A DNA stretch of 64,000 nucleotides from Exiguobacterium algae (lineage in GTDB: Bacteria; Bacillota; Bacilli; Exiguobacteriales; Exiguobacteriaceae), in contig NZ_JACSKZ010000002.1 in assembly GCF_018617875.1 (NCBI RefSeq), positions 434,001 to 498,000 on the forward strand, read 5' to 3'. The notes under the pieces were generated by a model, which did not search any database, had not been told where the DNA came from, and saw nothing but the letters and a program-made list of their open reading frames with translations. The stretch's first letter is position 1. Every line of letters starts with the position of its first letter. Positions 43,687 to 53,819 of this stretch are shown here, one piece after another. A program made the translations under genes and the position numbers.

Positions 43687-44853
43687 TTATTCAGATGCGT
43701 TCGGTTCTGTGATGATTGGGCTCTCCGTCTCTTCTTTTTCTAAATACTGCTCCCGTTCGCGCAATTTATAGATGCGTACAATATTTTGAATGACCGTTTT
43801 GGCGACGGCATAGAATGGAACAGCAATCAGCATGCCGATGAGCCCTGCCAAGTTTCCAGCCACGAGTAAGACGATGATGATCGTGAGTGGGTGTACCTTG
43901 AGCGACTTCCCTTGAATGAGTGGCGAGATGACGTTCGATTCAATCTGCTGGACGATAATAATGACCACGATGACCCAAAGCACTTTGATTGGGTCCTGGA
44001 TGAACGCCACGACGACCGCTGGTGCGGCCCCTAAGAACGGTCCGACGTACGGGATGATGTTCGTCACCATCATAAAGAGCGCTAATAAAATCGCATAATC
44101 GACACCGACAATCCATAATCCGATGAGCGAGGTGATCCCGACGAAGAAAGCCACAAGGATTTGGGCATTGACGTAACTGCGGACTGTTTCATGCATATCG
44201 TGCAAGATATGGCGGGTTTCTTTTTCATAGCTCGATGGAAGCAATTTGACGATGGCGTCCGGCAGACGCTTCCCGTCAAGAAGCATGTAAAGGAGCATGA
44301 ACGGAATGACGACGACCGTAATAACTGCAGACGTGACAAAGCCGATGACCTGACCGAACGATGACGCGATATTTCCAAACAAGTCTCCCAAATAGGAAGT
44401 GATGCTCGTCGTCAAGTTACGGAACATTTCATCGTTCGCCGCCATGAATCGCGACAGGAAGTCATTCTCAAGCAGTGAGTCCCGAACTGCGAACGCCTGT
44501 TGTTGCAGCTCTTTCGCGATGCTTGGCAGCGCATCGATCAGTGCTGTAATCTGCTCCCCGAGCACCGGACCGAGTACGCTGAAGACGATCGTGAAAATAA
44601 GGACGAGTCCGACCAACGTGATGGCTACAGCGAGCGGACGCTTTCCTTTCAAGCGTTTCTCAAGAAAGTCGACGATCCCGACCAGGAAATAAAAGAACAA
44701 GCCCGCTATGATCAGCGGTACCGTGACAAGTGCCAAAATCACTTGAATCGGTTCAAAGACAAAGGAAATCTGTGTCCCGACCCAAATGACTAAAAAGATG
44801 GTTAACGTCCAAAAAAGGGCGCGGTACCATTTACTTTCGAACATTCGTTGCAT
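43687..44853 (-). CDS. AI-2E family transporter-like membrane protein
   Basis: 388 aa with about eight hydrophobic segments. Family motifs: IPFMLLYMLLDGKRLPD, TNIIPYVGPFLGAAPAVVVA, QQIESNVISPLIQGKSLKVH and LTIIIVLLVAGNLAGLIGML. AI-2E/PerM proteins include exporters and sodium-coupled antiporters; the substrate here is unknown. GAGGTGA precedes the ATG. It stands alone between terminators. Confidence 0.9.
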   Translation of the reverse strand: MQRMFESKWYRALFWTLTIFLVIWVGTQISFVFEPIQVILALVTVPLIIAGLFFYFLVGIVDFLEKRLKGKRPLAVAITLVGLVLIFTIVFSVLGPVLGEQITALIDALPSIAKELQQQAFAVRDSLLENDFLSRFMAANDEMFRNLTTSITSYLGDLFGNIASSFGQVIGFVTSAVITVVVIPFMLLYMLLDGKRLPDAIVKLLPSSYEKETRHILHDMHETVRSYVNAQILVAFFVGITSLIGLWIVGVDYAILLALFMMVTNIIPYVGPFLGAAPAVVVAFIQDPIKVLWVIVVIIIVQQIESNVISPLIQGKSLKVHPLTIIIVLLVAGNLAGLIGMLIAVPFYAVAKTVIQNIVRIYKLREREQYLEKEETESPIITEPNASE

Positions 44854-44930
44854 GCCTTCACCTCGTTTATGATTCTATTATGACTATGTACTATCATGAT
44901 TATACGATACTTACCCGACCTCGTGACGAG

Positions 44931-44966
44931 GAAAACGAAAAGACGAAGGGTTTCCCCTCCGTCTCT
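44931..44966 (-). terminator. Terminator of the lon-engB unit
   Basis: Minus-strand stem AGACGGAGGG with CCCTTCGTCT around GAAA, followed by TTTCGTTTTCC. Confidence 0.8.
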
Positions 44967-44969
44967 TGT

Positions 44970-45563
44970 TCATTCGCCGTCCGAAATCAAATCGTAGATT
45001 GCTTTCCAGGCTTCATCTTTTCCTTCTGCCGTCTCGGCCGAGAACGCAACGAAGCGGTCTGATGGGTCGAACTGAAGCTTCCGCTTCACAGCCGACTCAT
45101 GCTTTTGCCGTTGACTCTTCTTGATTTTATCCAGCTTCGTCGCCACGACGATGACCGGGATGTCGTAATGTTTCAAGAAGTTATACATCGTCACGTCATC
45201 CCCGGTCGGGTCATGACGGATATCGACGAGTAAGACGACACCGCGAAGCGCCTCCTGTTTCGTCAAATACTGCTCCATCATCACGCCCCACTTCTCACGC
45301 TCCGTCTTCGAGACTTTGGCATAGCCGTATCCCGGGACGTCGACGAACATGATTTCGTCGTTGATGTTAAAGAAGTTGAGCGTCTGCGTCTTCCCTGGTT
45401 TCGAAGAAGTGCGGGCGAGCGCTTTCCGTTGGCAAATCTTATTGATGAACGACGATTTCCCGACGTTTGACCGTCCCGCGAGCGCCACTTCCGGTAACTC
45501 ATGAACCGGATAATGGTCTGGTGCCACGGCACTCGTCACAAATTCTGCTTTATTGATCTTCAT
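44970..45563 (-). CDS. engB: GTP-binding protein EngB (YsxC)
   Basis: 197 aa ribosome-assembly GTPase of the TrmE-Era-EngA-EngB-septin group. G1 [14 protein letters not shown]3 [10 protein letters not shown]4 TKLDK. The ATG directly follows the lonA stop; GGAGGAG lies inside the lonA end. Gene order lonA-engB-hemA as in B. subtilis, with one transporter gene inserted. Confidence 0.96.
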   Translation of the reverse strand: MKINKAEFVTSAVAPDHYPVHELPEVALAGRSNVGKSSFINKICQRKALARTSSKPGKTQTLNFFNINDEIMFVDVPGYGYAKVSKTEREKWGVMMEQYLTKQEALRGVVLLVDIRHDPTGDDVTMYNFLKHYDIPVIVVATKLDKIKKSQRQKHESAVKRKLQFDPSDRFVAFSAETAEGKDEAWKAIYDLISDGE

Positions 45564-47864
45564 TTATTCTCCTCCAAATGCTACGTCTAATACTTCATCG
45601 AGTGTGGTTACGGGAACAAACGTCAATTTCTCACGTACCGTATCTTGAATGTCATCGATGTCTCGTTCATTATCTTTCGGAATGACGATGGTCGTCAAAC
45701 CGGCGCGGTGGGCAGCGAGTGCTTTTTCCTTCAGCCCGCCAATCGGTAAGACACGGCCACGTAACGTGATTTCTCCTGTCATCCCGATGTCACGATGCAC
45801 TTTTTTACCGGTTAAAGCCGAAATGAGTGCGGTCGCGATCGTGATTCCGGCAGACGGTCCATCTTTCGGTACCGCGCCTTCCGGGACGTGGATATGAATA
45901 TCCTGCCGCTCATAAAACGTCGGGTCGATCCCGAAGCGCTCCGCGTTTGAACGGACATAACTATACGCCGTCTGGGCCGACTCCTGCATCACGTCACCGA
46001 GTTTACCCGTCAATTGTAACTTCCCTTTCCCTGGGGCGAGCGCGACTTCAATCGTCAACGTATCTCCGCCGAACGCCGTGTACGCCAGACCTGTGACCGC
46101 TCCGATCGAATCTTCCGTCTCACCCTTGCCGTACCGGTATTTCGGCTTCCCGAGATAATTCCCCAGGCTTTTCTTCGAAATGGTGACGCTCTTTTTCTCA
46201 CCAAGTGCAATTTGCTTCGCAGCTTTGCGGCAAAGTGAACCGATGACGCGCTCGAGGCTACGTACTCCTGCCTCCCGCGTATAACGGCGAACCACTTCAT
46301 ACAGTGCGTCCTCTTTGATGTTGAGCTGGCTCTTCTTCAAGCCGTGTTCTTTATATTGCTTCGGCATCAAGTGTCGCTTCGCAATCTCGACTTTCTCGAG
46401 TTCCGTGTACCCACCGATTTGAATGAGCTCCATCCGGTCAAGAAGAGGTGCCGGGATTTGCGACACATCGTTTGCCGTTGCGATGAACAGGACGTTCGAG
46501 AGATCAAACGGCTCCTCGATGTAATGATCCGAGAAGGAGACGTTTTGTTCCGGGTCGAGCACTTCTAGCATTGCCGACGCCGGATCGCCGCGGAAGTCAG
46601 ATGCCATCTTATCGATTTCATCGAGCAGGAACACCGGGTTCTTGCTTTCCGCCTGCTTCAATCCCCGGATGATCCGCCCCGGCATCGCGCCGATATACGT
46701 CCGGCGATGACCACGGATTTCAGCCTCGTCCCGAACTCCACCGAGTGAGACGCGGACGAAATGCCGTTCGAGCGCTGAGGCGATGGAACGGGCGAGCGAT
46801 GTCTTCCCGACCCCTGGAGGTCCAGCCAAACAGAGGATGGGTCCCCGGAGCGAGTTCGTCAATTGACGGACGGCTAAGTATTCGAGAATACGGTCCTTGA
46901 CCGACTCCAACCCGTAATGGTCATCATCGAGCACTTCCGCCGCATGTTTCACATCCAGTTTGTCTTCCGTTTCAATCCCCCATGGCAGCGAAGCGACCCA
47001 GTCCAGGTAATTACGGATGACCGCATATTCCGGTGAAGTCGCGGGCACGACGTTCAATCGATCCGCTTCCCGCATCACGTTTTTGCGTGTCGCTTCCGGC
47101 AGGTCGAGTGCCTCGAGCTTTTCACGGAGACGGTTCGGTTCGGACTCCTGGGACTGGTCTCCGAGCTCTTGCTGGATCGTCTTCATTTGTTCACGTAAGT
47201 AGTATTCGCGTTGCGACTGTTCAATCGTCTTTTTCGTCCGTTCGCGCAATTCTTGCTCTAGCTCGATGACTTCGACTTCATGTGTCATGATTTCAAGCAG
47301 TTCAAGCCCCCGTTTGACGGCATCCGCTTCTTCAAGCATCGCTTGACGGATTTCAACGTCGACATCGAGTTTTGACGAAATGTAATCCGTGAGCGACTCG
47401 AGCCGCTCATACATTTCAAAGCGACGGCGTTCATCCGGTGACAAACCTTTGATTTTCCCGACAAGTTTGCCGAACTGTTCTTTCAATAGCCGGACGAGCG
47501 CTGTCCGCTCGACTTCTTCCCCTTCGACGAGTTCGACTGGTTCGACATTGGCAAACCAACCTTCGTCCGTTGATTCGATCGAATCGACTCGGACACGTTC
47601 TTTACCGACGAGACGAACCCGAATCGTCTCATTCGAGAGCTCACTCATTTTTGCGATGTGAACCCGTGTCCCGACCGTATACAAATCTTCCGGCTCGGGC
47701 GATTCTTTCCCCGTTTCTTTTTGGGTCACGACAATTAAATCGGTCTCATGCTCCTTTGCGGCAAGGAGCGCCCGCAGGGATAGCGGGCGTCCGACATCGA
47801 TGGTTACACCGATGAGCGGATAAACGACGACTCCTCGCAAAGGAAGGATGGGTAACTGTTCCAT
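45564..47864 (-). CDS. lonA: ATP-dependent protease LonA
   Basis: 766 aa. N-terminal substrate domain (LPILPLRGVVVYP), AAA domain with Walker A GPPGVGKTSLA and Walker B VFLLDEIDK, and C-terminal Ser-Lys protease domain with KDGPSAGITIATAL (catalytic Ser) and HRAGLTTIVIPKDN. AGGAGG stands 8 bases before the ATG. A terminator-like hairpin separates it from clpX. The membrane form lonB present between clpX and lonA in B. subtilis is absent. Confidence 0.97.
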   Translation of the reverse strand: MEQLPILPLRGVVVYPLIGVTIDVGRPLSLRALLAAKEHETDLIVVTQKETGKESPEPEDLYTVGTRVHIAKMSELSNETIRVRLVGKERVRVDSIESTDEGWFANVEPVELVEGEEVERTALVRLLKEQFGKLVGKIKGLSPDERRRFEMYERLESLTDYISSKLDVDVEIRQAMLEEADAVKRGLELLEIMTHEVEVIELEQELRERTKKTIEQSQREYYLREQMKTIQQELGDQSQESEPNRLREKLEALDLPEATRKNVMREADRLNVVPATSPEYAVIRNYLDWVASLPWGIETEDKLDVKHAAEVLDDDHYGLESVKDRILEYLAVRQLTNSLRGPILCLAGPPGVGKTSLARSIASALERHFVRVSLGGVRDEAEIRGHRRTYIGAMPGRIIRGLKQAESKNPVFLLDEIDKMASDFRGDPASAMLEVLDPEQNVSFSDHYIEEPFDLSNVLFIATANDVSQIPAPLLDRMELIQIGGYTELEKVEIAKRHLMPKQYKEHGLKKSQLNIKEDALYEVVRRYTREAGVRSLERVIGSLCRKAAKQIALGEKKSVTISKKSLGNYLGKPKYRYGKGETEDSIGAVTGLAYTAFGGDTLTIEVALAPGKGKLQLTGKLGDVMQESAQTAYSYVRSNAERFGIDPTFYERQDIHIHVPEGAVPKDGPSAGITIATALISALTGKKVHRDIGMTGEITLRGRVLPIGGLKEKALAAHRAGLTTIVIPKDNERDIDDIQDTVREKLTFVPVTTLDEVLDVAFGGE

Positions 47865-47882
47865 TTACAACGCCTCCTGTGC

Positions 47883-47924
47883 AAAAAGGCCCAAAACTCG
47901 GGTGTGCCGAGTGTTTGAGCCTTC
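47883..47924 (-). terminator. Terminator-like hairpin between clpX and lonA
   Basis: Minus-strand imperfect 16-bp stem from AAGGCTCAAACACTCGG to CCGAGTTTTGGGCCTT, followed by TTTTTGC. The lonA SD begins about 5 bases on. Confidence 0.8.
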
Positions 47925-47937
47925 TTCATTAAAAGAA

Positions 47938-49206
47938 TTATGCTGTCTCTTTGTTGTCCCCTGTCTGTTCGACAGTACCATCACGGAGTACGTATTTCGG
48001 ACCGGCAAGACCCGTAATCGTATCGTCAGTGATGATGACTTTCTCGATATCGTCGCGCGATGGGACGGTAAACATCACATCAAGCATCATTTCTTCGATG
48101 ATCGAGCGGAGACCACGTGCACCCGTCTTCCGTTTGATGGCAAGCTTCGCGATTTCAATCAACGCTTCGTCCGTGAACGAAAGTTCGACATCATCTAGCT
48201 CAAGCATCTTCTCGTATTGACGAACAAGTGCGTTCTTCGGCTTCGTCAAGATCTCAACGAGGGCAGCCTCATCGAGCGTCGTGAGCGTCGCCATAACCGG
48301 CAAACGTCCGATAAACTCAGGAATCAATCCGAATTTCTGAAGGTCTTCAGGCAACGCACGGGCGAGCAAGTCTTCTTGCGTCAACTCGCGGTTTTCCTGA
48401 TCGTTTCCGAAACCGATGACTTTTTTCCCGATCCGGCGCTTGACGACCGATTCGATTCCGGCAAAAGCACCACCGACGATGAAGAGTATATTCGTCGTAT
48501 CGATTTGGATGAATTCCTGATGCGGATGCTTACGACCACCTTGTGGCGGTACGCTCGCTGTCGTCCCTTCAAGAATTTTAAGAAGCGCCTGCTGAACCCC
48601 TTCACCCGATACGTCACGCGTAATCGACGGGTTTTCAGACTTACGGGCAATCTTATCGATTTCATCGATGTAGATGATTCCTTTTTCTGCTTTTTCGACA
48701 TCATAGTCGGCAGCCTGGATCAACTTGAGCAAGATGTTCTCGACGTCTTCCCCGACATAACCGGCTTCCGTCAAGCTCGTCGCATCCGCAATCGCGAATG
48801 GGACGTTCAAGATGCGTGCCATTGTCTGAGCGAGGAGCGTCTTCCCGCTACCTGTTGGTCCAATCATGACGATGTTCGATTTCGAAAGCTCGACATCATC
48901 TGCGCGGCCACCCGCATTGATTCGTTTATAGTGGTTATAGACGGCTACAGCAAGTGAGCGTTTTGCACGGTCTTGACCAATGACATACTCATCGAGGACA
49001 TTACGAATCTCTTGTGGTTTTGGAATGTCTTTAAATTCGACTTCTTCCTCCACACCGAGTTCTTCCTCAACGATTTCATTGCAAAGTTCGATACATTCGT
49101 CGCAAATGTATACGCCAGGACCGGCGACTAATTTACGGACTTGTTCTTGCGATTTTCCGCAAAACGAGCACTTGAGTTGCCCCTTTTCCTCGTTAAATTT
49201 GAACAT
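47938..49206 (-). CDS. clpX: ClpXP protease ATPase subunit ClpX
   Basis: 422 aa unfoldase of ClpXP. N-terminal C4 zinc domain ([10 protein letters not shown] and CDECIELC), Walker [12 protein letters not shown], Walker [10 protein letters not shown], and the ClpP-binding IGF loop (KKVIGFG). ATG 49206 has AAGGGG eight bases upstream; GTG 49215 is an alternative three codons earlier. Downstream of tig, with its own promoter. Confidence 0.97.
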   Translation of the reverse strand: MFKFNEEKGQLKCSFCGKSQEQVRKLVAGPGVYICDECIELCNEIVEEELGVEEEVEFKDIPKPQEIRNVLDEYVIGQDRAKRSLAVAVYNHYKRINAGGRADDVELSKSNIVMIGPTGSGKTLLAQTMARILNVPFAIADATSLTEAGYVGEDVENILLKLIQAADYDVEKAEKGIIYIDEIDKIARKSENPSITRDVSGEGVQQALLKILEGTTASVPPQGGRKHPHQEFIQIDTTNILFIVGGAFAGIESVVKRRIGKKVIGFGNDQENRELTQEDLLARALPEDLQKFGLIPEFIGRLPVMATLTTLDEAALVEILTKPKNALVRQYEKMLELDDVELSFTDEALIEIAKLAIKRKTGARGLRSIIEEMMLDVMFTVPSRDDIEKVIITDDTITGLAGPKYVLRDGTVEQTGDNKETA

Positions 49207-49317
49207 TCGGTACACCCCTTCTGTGGTGAAAATGGATGTAAGTGCGATAAATCGCCTATTTGTGTTTTTCTGGTGTCATCCACCTCGAAACAACATTTAC
49301 ATCTCTGCGTTGAAATA

Positions 49318-49347
49318 ATTGTAGCATGAACTTATAGAGGACTTCAA
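49318..49347 (-). promoter_or_regulatory. Promoter of clpX
   Basis: Minus-strand TTGAAG (complement 49342-49347), 18-bp spacer ending TGC, TACAAT (complement 49318-49323). It gives a leader of about 100 nt. Confidence 0.65.
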
Positions 49348-49372
49348 AGAATTACACATGCAACCTGCTCAA

Positions 49373-49402
49373 CAAAAAAGGACGACCGCTGAGCAGTCGT
49401 CC
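49373..49402 (-). terminator. Terminator of tig
   Basis: Minus-strand 7-bp GGACGAC with GTCGTCC, 9-nt loop that can pair further, then TTTTTTG. Confidence 0.85.
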
Positions 49403-49416
49403 CACTGTAAATCGAA

Positions 49417-50709
49417 TTACTTCGCTTTTCCGTTCTCAACGAGGATGTCGATCGCTTTACGGAATTTGAGGTCACCTTTAAGTGTCTCAAGACCACCTTG
49501 TGGTGCGAGCATCGTGCGGAGTTGATCTGGCGCGATGTTGTAAAGTTTAGACATTTCTTCGAGCTCTTTTTCAGCATCTTCGTCAGATACTTCAACAGCT
49601 TCTTTTTCAGCGATTGCTTTCAAGACGAGACGAGCTTTTACGCGCTCTTCAGCTTGCTCTTTCATCTCTTCGCGCATTGCTTCTTCAGAAGTTCCTGTGA
49701 GTTCGAAGTACATGTTGAGGTCGATTCCTTGTGAAGAAACACGTGAACCGAACTCTTGAACCATGCGGTCTACTTCTTGTTCAACAAGTACTGCAGGTAC
49801 GTCGATTGTCGCGTTTGCAGTTGCCTGCTCAACGAGTTGGTCGCGCATTGTTCCTTCAGCTTCTTGTTTCTTGCCAGCTTCTAAGCGCTCGCGGATTTTC
49901 GCTTTCAACTCTTCGAGTGAAGATACTGACTCGTCGATGTCTTTTGCGAACTCGTCGTCAAGCTCAGGAACTTGTTTTGTTTTGACTTCGTGAAGTTTGA
50001 CTTTGAATGTCGCTGGTTTACCCGCCAAGTTTTCAGCGTGGTACTCTTCAGGGAATGTTACTTCAACGTCTTTTTCTTCACCAGCCGTCATGCCGATCAT
50101 TTGCTCTTCGAAGCCTGGGATGAATTGACCAGAACCGATTTCGAGTGTGTAGTTCTCAGCTGTACCGCCTTCGAACTGCTCACCGTCAGCGAAACCTGCA
50201 AAATCAAAGACAGCTGTATCGCCGTTTTCGATCGCACCTTCTTTAACAGCGAGCTCTGCGCCTTGCTGTTGAAGTGTTTCAAGTTCTGCTGTCACTTCTT
50301 CTTCTGTCACTTCTGTCGCAACAGCTTCGTACTCAAGACCTTTGTATTCGCCAAGCTCAGCTTCAGGCTCAACCACGAATGTTACTTTGAACGTAACTGG
50401 TTTGCCTTTCTCGAGCGTGCCGTCTACATCGATGTTTTCGAGCGCGATTGGTTCGAAACCAGCTTCTTCAACCGCACCTTCGATTGTGTCGCGGTAGAGA
50501 ATGTCGAGCGCATCTTGGTAGAGTGCTTCTTCTCCGTACATTTTGTTGAACATTGGGCGTGGCAATTTCCCTTTACGGAAGCCAGGCACGTTCAAGTCTT
50601 TGACGACTTTTTTAAATGCGGCGTCAACTGCTTTATCAAAAGCTTCTGCAGGTGCTTCGTACGTGAGTACGCCTTGGCTGCCTGCTGTTTTTTCCCATTT
50701 TGCTGTCAT
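49417..50709 (-). CDS. tig: Trigger factor
   Basis: 430 aa ribosome-bound chaperone with peptidyl-prolyl isomerase activity. N-terminal ribosome-binding domain with the signature GFRKGKLPRPMF, FKBP-like domain (about 160-245, ENGDTAVFDFAGFADGEQFE) and a long helical C-terminal chaperone domain. ATG 50709 has GGAGGG eight bases upstream; the longer reading starts in the promoter. Confidence 0.97.
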   Translation of the reverse strand: MTAKWEKTAGSQGVLTYEAPAEAFDKAVDAAFKKVVKDLNVPGFRKGKLPRPMFNKMYGEEALYQDALDILYRDTIEGAVEEAGFEPIALENIDVDGTLEKGKPVTFKVTFVVEPEAELGEYKGLEYEAVATEVTEEEVTAELETLQQQGAELAVKEGAIENGDTAVFDFAGFADGEQFEGGTAENYTLEIGSGQFIPGFEEQMIGMTAGEEKDVEVTFPEEYHAENLAGKPATFKVKLHEVKTKQVPELDDEFAKDIDESVSSLEELKAKIRERLEAGKKQEAEGTMRDQLVEQATANATIDVPAVLVEQEVDRMVQEFGSRVSSQGIDLNMYFELTGTSEEAMREEMKEQAEERVKARLVLKAIAEKEAVEVSDEDAEKELEEMSKLYNIAPDQLRTMLAPQGGLETLKGDLKFRKAIDILVENGKAK

Positions 50710-50760
50710 GCTAAGTCCCTCCAACAATTCGTTTATACCGTACAAAAATGTACAACAATC

Positions 50761-50772
50761 CGTATTATAGCA
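50761..50772 (-). promoter_or_regulatory. Extended -10 promoter of tig
   Basis: Minus-strand TGC followed by TATAAT (complement 50764-50769). A small GTACA-TTTTT-TGTAC-type inverted repeat lies in the leader near 50740-50752. Confidence 0.55.
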
Positions 50773-50798
50773 TAAATCCGGGGTGTGCACACAAGGAT

Positions 50799-51704
50799 TT
50801 AGTCTAATAACGCCTGTGTAAAGCGTAGATCGGCCTCCAATACTTCAGCGGCTAGACCATCCGGTTTTTCATCCTGCAGAATCGCCTGTTTGGCAGACTC
50901 GATGGCACGATCAATCTCTTCCACCTCTGCCGGGACATACGGATAATGTGAATACATATAGTTCATCAACAACTGCGTCCCGATTTCGTCCCCTTTTACC
51001 CGTTTTTGAAGCGTCGTGACGACTGTTTCCCAAGTCGCAATCTGTTCACTCGCCTCATCACGTGACAAGCGATGACGTGTTCCGAGATCGTTCCATTCGA
51101 CGACCGGTTGTTCAACGAACGCCTTCTCCAATACGACCAGCTTGACCAGCTTTGGTCGATCGGAAAGAAGCAAATCGTTTAAAACATTGTCGAGCACCGC
51201 GTCGATATTGAAATGTACATGCTGGAGCATCTCGATTTGTTCTCCCGCACTTCCACGCGTCAACGTCCGTTTCAACTTGGCGATGGCAGAAGGGAACTCG
51301 GTCATTTTCAACACTTGTAGCACCTGATGTGCCTGCGTGTTTACCGTGTCTTTTTCATCCTGCCACTCAAGATAGCGATTGATCCAATGCGCCGCCTCAA
51401 ACGGCTGATCGCGCATGATGTAATACTGTGCGATTTGCAGTCCGCCCGATGCCGGTTCTTCCGCTTCCGCCATGTGAATGGCGACCAATTCCTGGAGCTT
51501 TTCAATCGTGTCCGCCTCGTCTGGTCGTTCCATCACGCACTGGAAGATTTCCATGAAAATAAACGGGTCCCCCGGAATCGTCTGATACCAGTCCCATAAG
51601 ATCGGCTCAATCCGCTGACGCTCACCAGCCGCATCCGCTTCTTGAATCATTTTATGAAGACGTGACCAATTCCCCGGGAACGGATAATCTTTTTCCTTCT
51701 CCAT
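50799..51704 (-). CDS. ysoA: TPR-like helical protein, YsoA type
   Basis: 301 aa, all-helical and cytosolic by appearance. B. subtilis has the TPR protein YsoA in this exact place, upstream of tig. Residues such as GNWSRLHKMIQEADAAGERQ and EAAHWINRYLEWQDEKDTVN fit helical repeat pairs; YsoA-type function is unknown. ATG 51704 follows AAAGGGTG; an earlier in-frame start at 51764 is possible. A TTGACA lies near 51758, without a good -10. Confidence 0.8.
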   Translation of the reverse strand: MEKEKDYPFPGNWSRLHKMIQEADAAGERQRIEPILWDWYQTIPGDPFIFMEIFQCVMERPDEADTIEKLQELVAIHMAEAEEPASGGLQIAQYYIMRDQPFEAAHWINRYLEWQDEKDTVNTQAHQVLQVLKMTEFPSAIAKLKRTLTRGSAGEQIEMLQHVHFNIDAVLDNVLNDLLLSDRPKLVKLVVLEKAFVEQPVVEWNDLGTRHRLSRDEASEQIATWETVVTTLQKRVKGDEIGTQLLMNYMYSHYPYVPAEVEEIDRAIESAKQAILQDEKPDGLAAEVLEADLRFTQALLD

Positions 51705-51782
51705 CTTCCCACACCCTTTCTCCCACTCCTCTTCATCTTCCGTTAGGACTTGATTCATTGTCAATCAATTTCCCAGAAAATG

Positions 51783-51815
51783 AAAAAAGAGACGATCTCC
51801 GTAGAGACCATCTCT
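51783..51815 (-). terminator. Terminator after tRNA-Arg
   Basis: Minus-strand 11-bp stem AGAGATGGTCT with AGATCGTCTCT (two G-U pairs) followed by TTTTTT. Confidence 0.85.
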
Positions 51816-51828
51816 ATTTTAATGGAAG

Positions 51829-51902
<74 letters not shown>

Positions 51903-51914
51903 ATTGACATGAAA

Positions 51915-51943
51915 ACTATAATAGAAAAATGGTTCTCTGTCAA
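51915..51943 (-). promoter_or_regulatory. Promoter of tRNA-Arg
   Basis: Minus-strand TTGACA (complement 51938-51943), 17-bp spacer, TATAGT (complement 51915-51920), between the ysnB stop and the tRNA. Confidence 0.8.
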
Positions 51944-51964
51944 TCGATTCTTTCCATTTATGCC

Positions 51965-52477
51965 TCAGAGTCTTCCTTCTACGTCCAAGTCACTCACATG
52001 CGAACCGTCCTCCGAACGATAGAAACGAACCGAGGCCGCCCCGTCTCCTAATTCGAGAAGCGCATACGTCTTGTCCGTCCGGCCACGCGGCATCCGAATC
52101 GAGCCCGGATTGATGTAGAGGACCCCGTCCTCAATCAATGCCCCGGCGACATGCGAATGACCGAAGAGGACAACGCTTGCCCCGATTTCTTCAGCCCGGT
52201 AGCGCAGTCGGTTCAAGTCATATTTGACATCGTGATGGTGCCCATGGACCATCAAAATCGTTCCTTCAGGTGTATTCTCGATTCGTTCGAGCGGCAAGTC
52301 GCCGCCAAAGTCACAGTTGCCTCGTACGGTATGATACGGAAGCAGATGTTCATCCACCAATGCGAGCTGGGAGTCCCCGCAATGAAATGCGTCGTCAATC
52401 TCTTGTTCGTGCCGATTAAAAATTTCGAGCAGTTCTTCCGTTAAACCGTGACTATCACTCACAATGAGAAATCGCAT
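51965..52477 (-). CDS. ysnB: YfcE/MJ0936 family metallophosphoesterase
   Basis: 170 aa calcineurin-like phosphodiesterase. All metal-binding motifs are visible: SDSHG, CGDSQ, RGNCD, HGHHHD and FGHSH. B. subtilis YsnB occupies the same place after rdgB. Substrate unknown. ATG 52477 has AAAGGG eight bases upstream; GTG 52486 is three codons earlier. Last of racE-rph-rdgB-ysnB. Confidence 0.92.
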   Translation of the reverse strand: MRFLIVSDSHGLTEELLEIFNRHEQEIDDAFHCGDSQLALVDEHLLPYHTVRGNCDFGGDLPLERIENTPEGTILMVHGHHHDVKYDLNRLRYRAEEIGASVVLFGHSHVAGALIEDGVLYINPGSIRMPRGRTDKTYALLELGDGAASVRFYRSEDGSHVSDLDVEGRL

Positions 52478-52482
52478 AACCC

Positions 52483-53073
52483 TCACCCTTTCATGAATGG
52501 TACGATGGCTTCCTGCAGCTTACGCAACGCCTGACCGCGGTGACTGATTGCCGCTTTTTCTTCGCGCTCCAATTCCGCTGCCGTCTTATGAAGCGACGGC
52601 ACGATAAAGAGTGGATCGTATCCGAATCCGTTCTCACCGCGCGGCGCGTATCCGATTGAGCCTTCGAGCGTGCCCCGTACCGTCAAGGTTTCCCCGTCCG
52701 GTTTGGCCAAGCATAACGTGCAGACGAAACGGGCTCCGCGATTCGATGTCCCGTTCAATTTTTCAAGCAACAAAGCGTTGTTCGCCTCATCAGACTTTTC
52801 AGGACCGGCAAAGCGGGCAGAGTACACGCCAGGCGCTCCGTCGAGTGCATCGACTTCGAGTCCCGAGTCATCCGCCAAGACGGCATGTCCGAAGTAGCGG
52901 GCGGCTTCCGTCGCTTTCAGTTCCGCATTTTCTTCAAACGTCGTCCCGGTCTCGTCCGTTTCAGGCGCGTCCGGGTAATCCAAAAGCGATTCGACCTCAA
53001 AACCGAGCGGGGTCAACATTCCTTCCAACTCTTTCACTTTTCCCGGGTTGTGTGTTGCTAGAATCAACTTCAT
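52483..53073 (-). CDS. rdgB: dITP/XTP pyrophosphatase (RdgB/HAM1)
   Basis: 196 aa house-cleaning enzyme that hydrolyses dITP and [49 protein letters not shown] and [10 protein letters not shown] are the family motifs. GGAGGAG lies before ATG 53073; the start overlaps the rph stop by 4 nt. Confidence 0.96.
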   Translation of the reverse strand: MKLILATHNPGKVKELEGMLTPLGFEVESLLDYPDAPETDETGTTFEENAELKATEAARYFGHAVLADDSGLEVDALDGAPGVYSARFAGPEKSDEANNALLLEKLNGTSNRGARFVCTLCLAKPDGETLTVRGTLEGSIGYAPRGENGFGYDPLFIVPSLHKTAAELEREEKAAISHRGQALRKLQEAIVPFMKG

Positions 53074-53819
53074 AATGTCTCCTCCGAACGTTCTCCGACA
53101 TACCACCAGGAGGCACCGAGTGCTTCCTCTGCAACGTGGAATAACTTTTCAATCCCGTCTTGTGCGAGTGCCAGCATGTCGTTCATTTCCATTAAGGTAA
53201 AGGTAGCTTCTTCACCTGTCCCTTGTACTTCGACGAAACGACCGCTCGCCGTCATGACGACGTTCATGTCCACTTCAGCGGCAGCGTCCTCTTCATAGTT
53301 CAAGTCAAGAACCAGTTCATCCGTCCGCCCGACCGAGATGGCTGCAACGCCTTCCTTGATCGGGGTATCGTCTAGCTTTCCTTGACGGATTAATCGATCG
53401 ACCGCTAAGACGAGTGCACAAAATCCTCCGGTGATCGACGCCGTTCGTGTGCCGCCATCGGCTTGGATGACATCACAATCAATCCAGATCGTGCGCTCAC
53501 CGAGCCGTTCCAAATCGACGACCGAACGTAACGAACGTCCGATCAAACGTTGAATCTCCATCGTGCGTCCGGACTGTTTGCCACGAACCGATTCCCGGAC
53601 GGTCCGGTCTCCGGTCGCCCGTGGGAGCATCGCATATTCAGCATTGATCCACCCTTGTCGTTTTCCACGAAGGAAATTCGGAACCCGTTCTTCAACGGTG
53701 GCCGTACAGATGACCTTCGTGTCTCCGATCGAAATCAGGACAGACCCTTCGGCGTGTTTATTCACATGCGGCACAATCTCAACAGGTCGCAACTCGTTGT
53801 TTTCTCGATTTTTACGCAT
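53070..53819 (-). CDS. rph: Ribonuclease PH
   Basis: 249 aa phosphorolytic 3' exoribonuclease that trims tRNA 3' ends. [67 protein letters not shown]. The N-terminus overlaps racE by 8 nt. No frameshift of the type seen in some E. coli strains. Confidence 0.97.
   Translation of the reverse strand: MRKNRENNELRPVEIVPHVNKHAEGSVLISIGDTKVICTATVEERVPNFLRGKRQGWINAEYAMLPRATGDRTVRESVRGKQSGRTMEIQRLIGRSLRSVVDLERLGERTIWIDCDVIQADGGTRTASITGGFCALVLAVDRLIRQGKLDDTPIKEGVAAISVGRTDELVLDLNYEEDAAAEVDMNVVMTASGRFVEVQGTGEEATFTLMEMNDMLALAQDGIEKLFHVAEEALGASWWYVGERSEETL

Noticed and set aside
49972-50775. 267-codon plus-strand frame opposite tig
   Set aside because: Cys/Phe-rich composition typical of antisense to an acidic protein; no SD and tig is certain.
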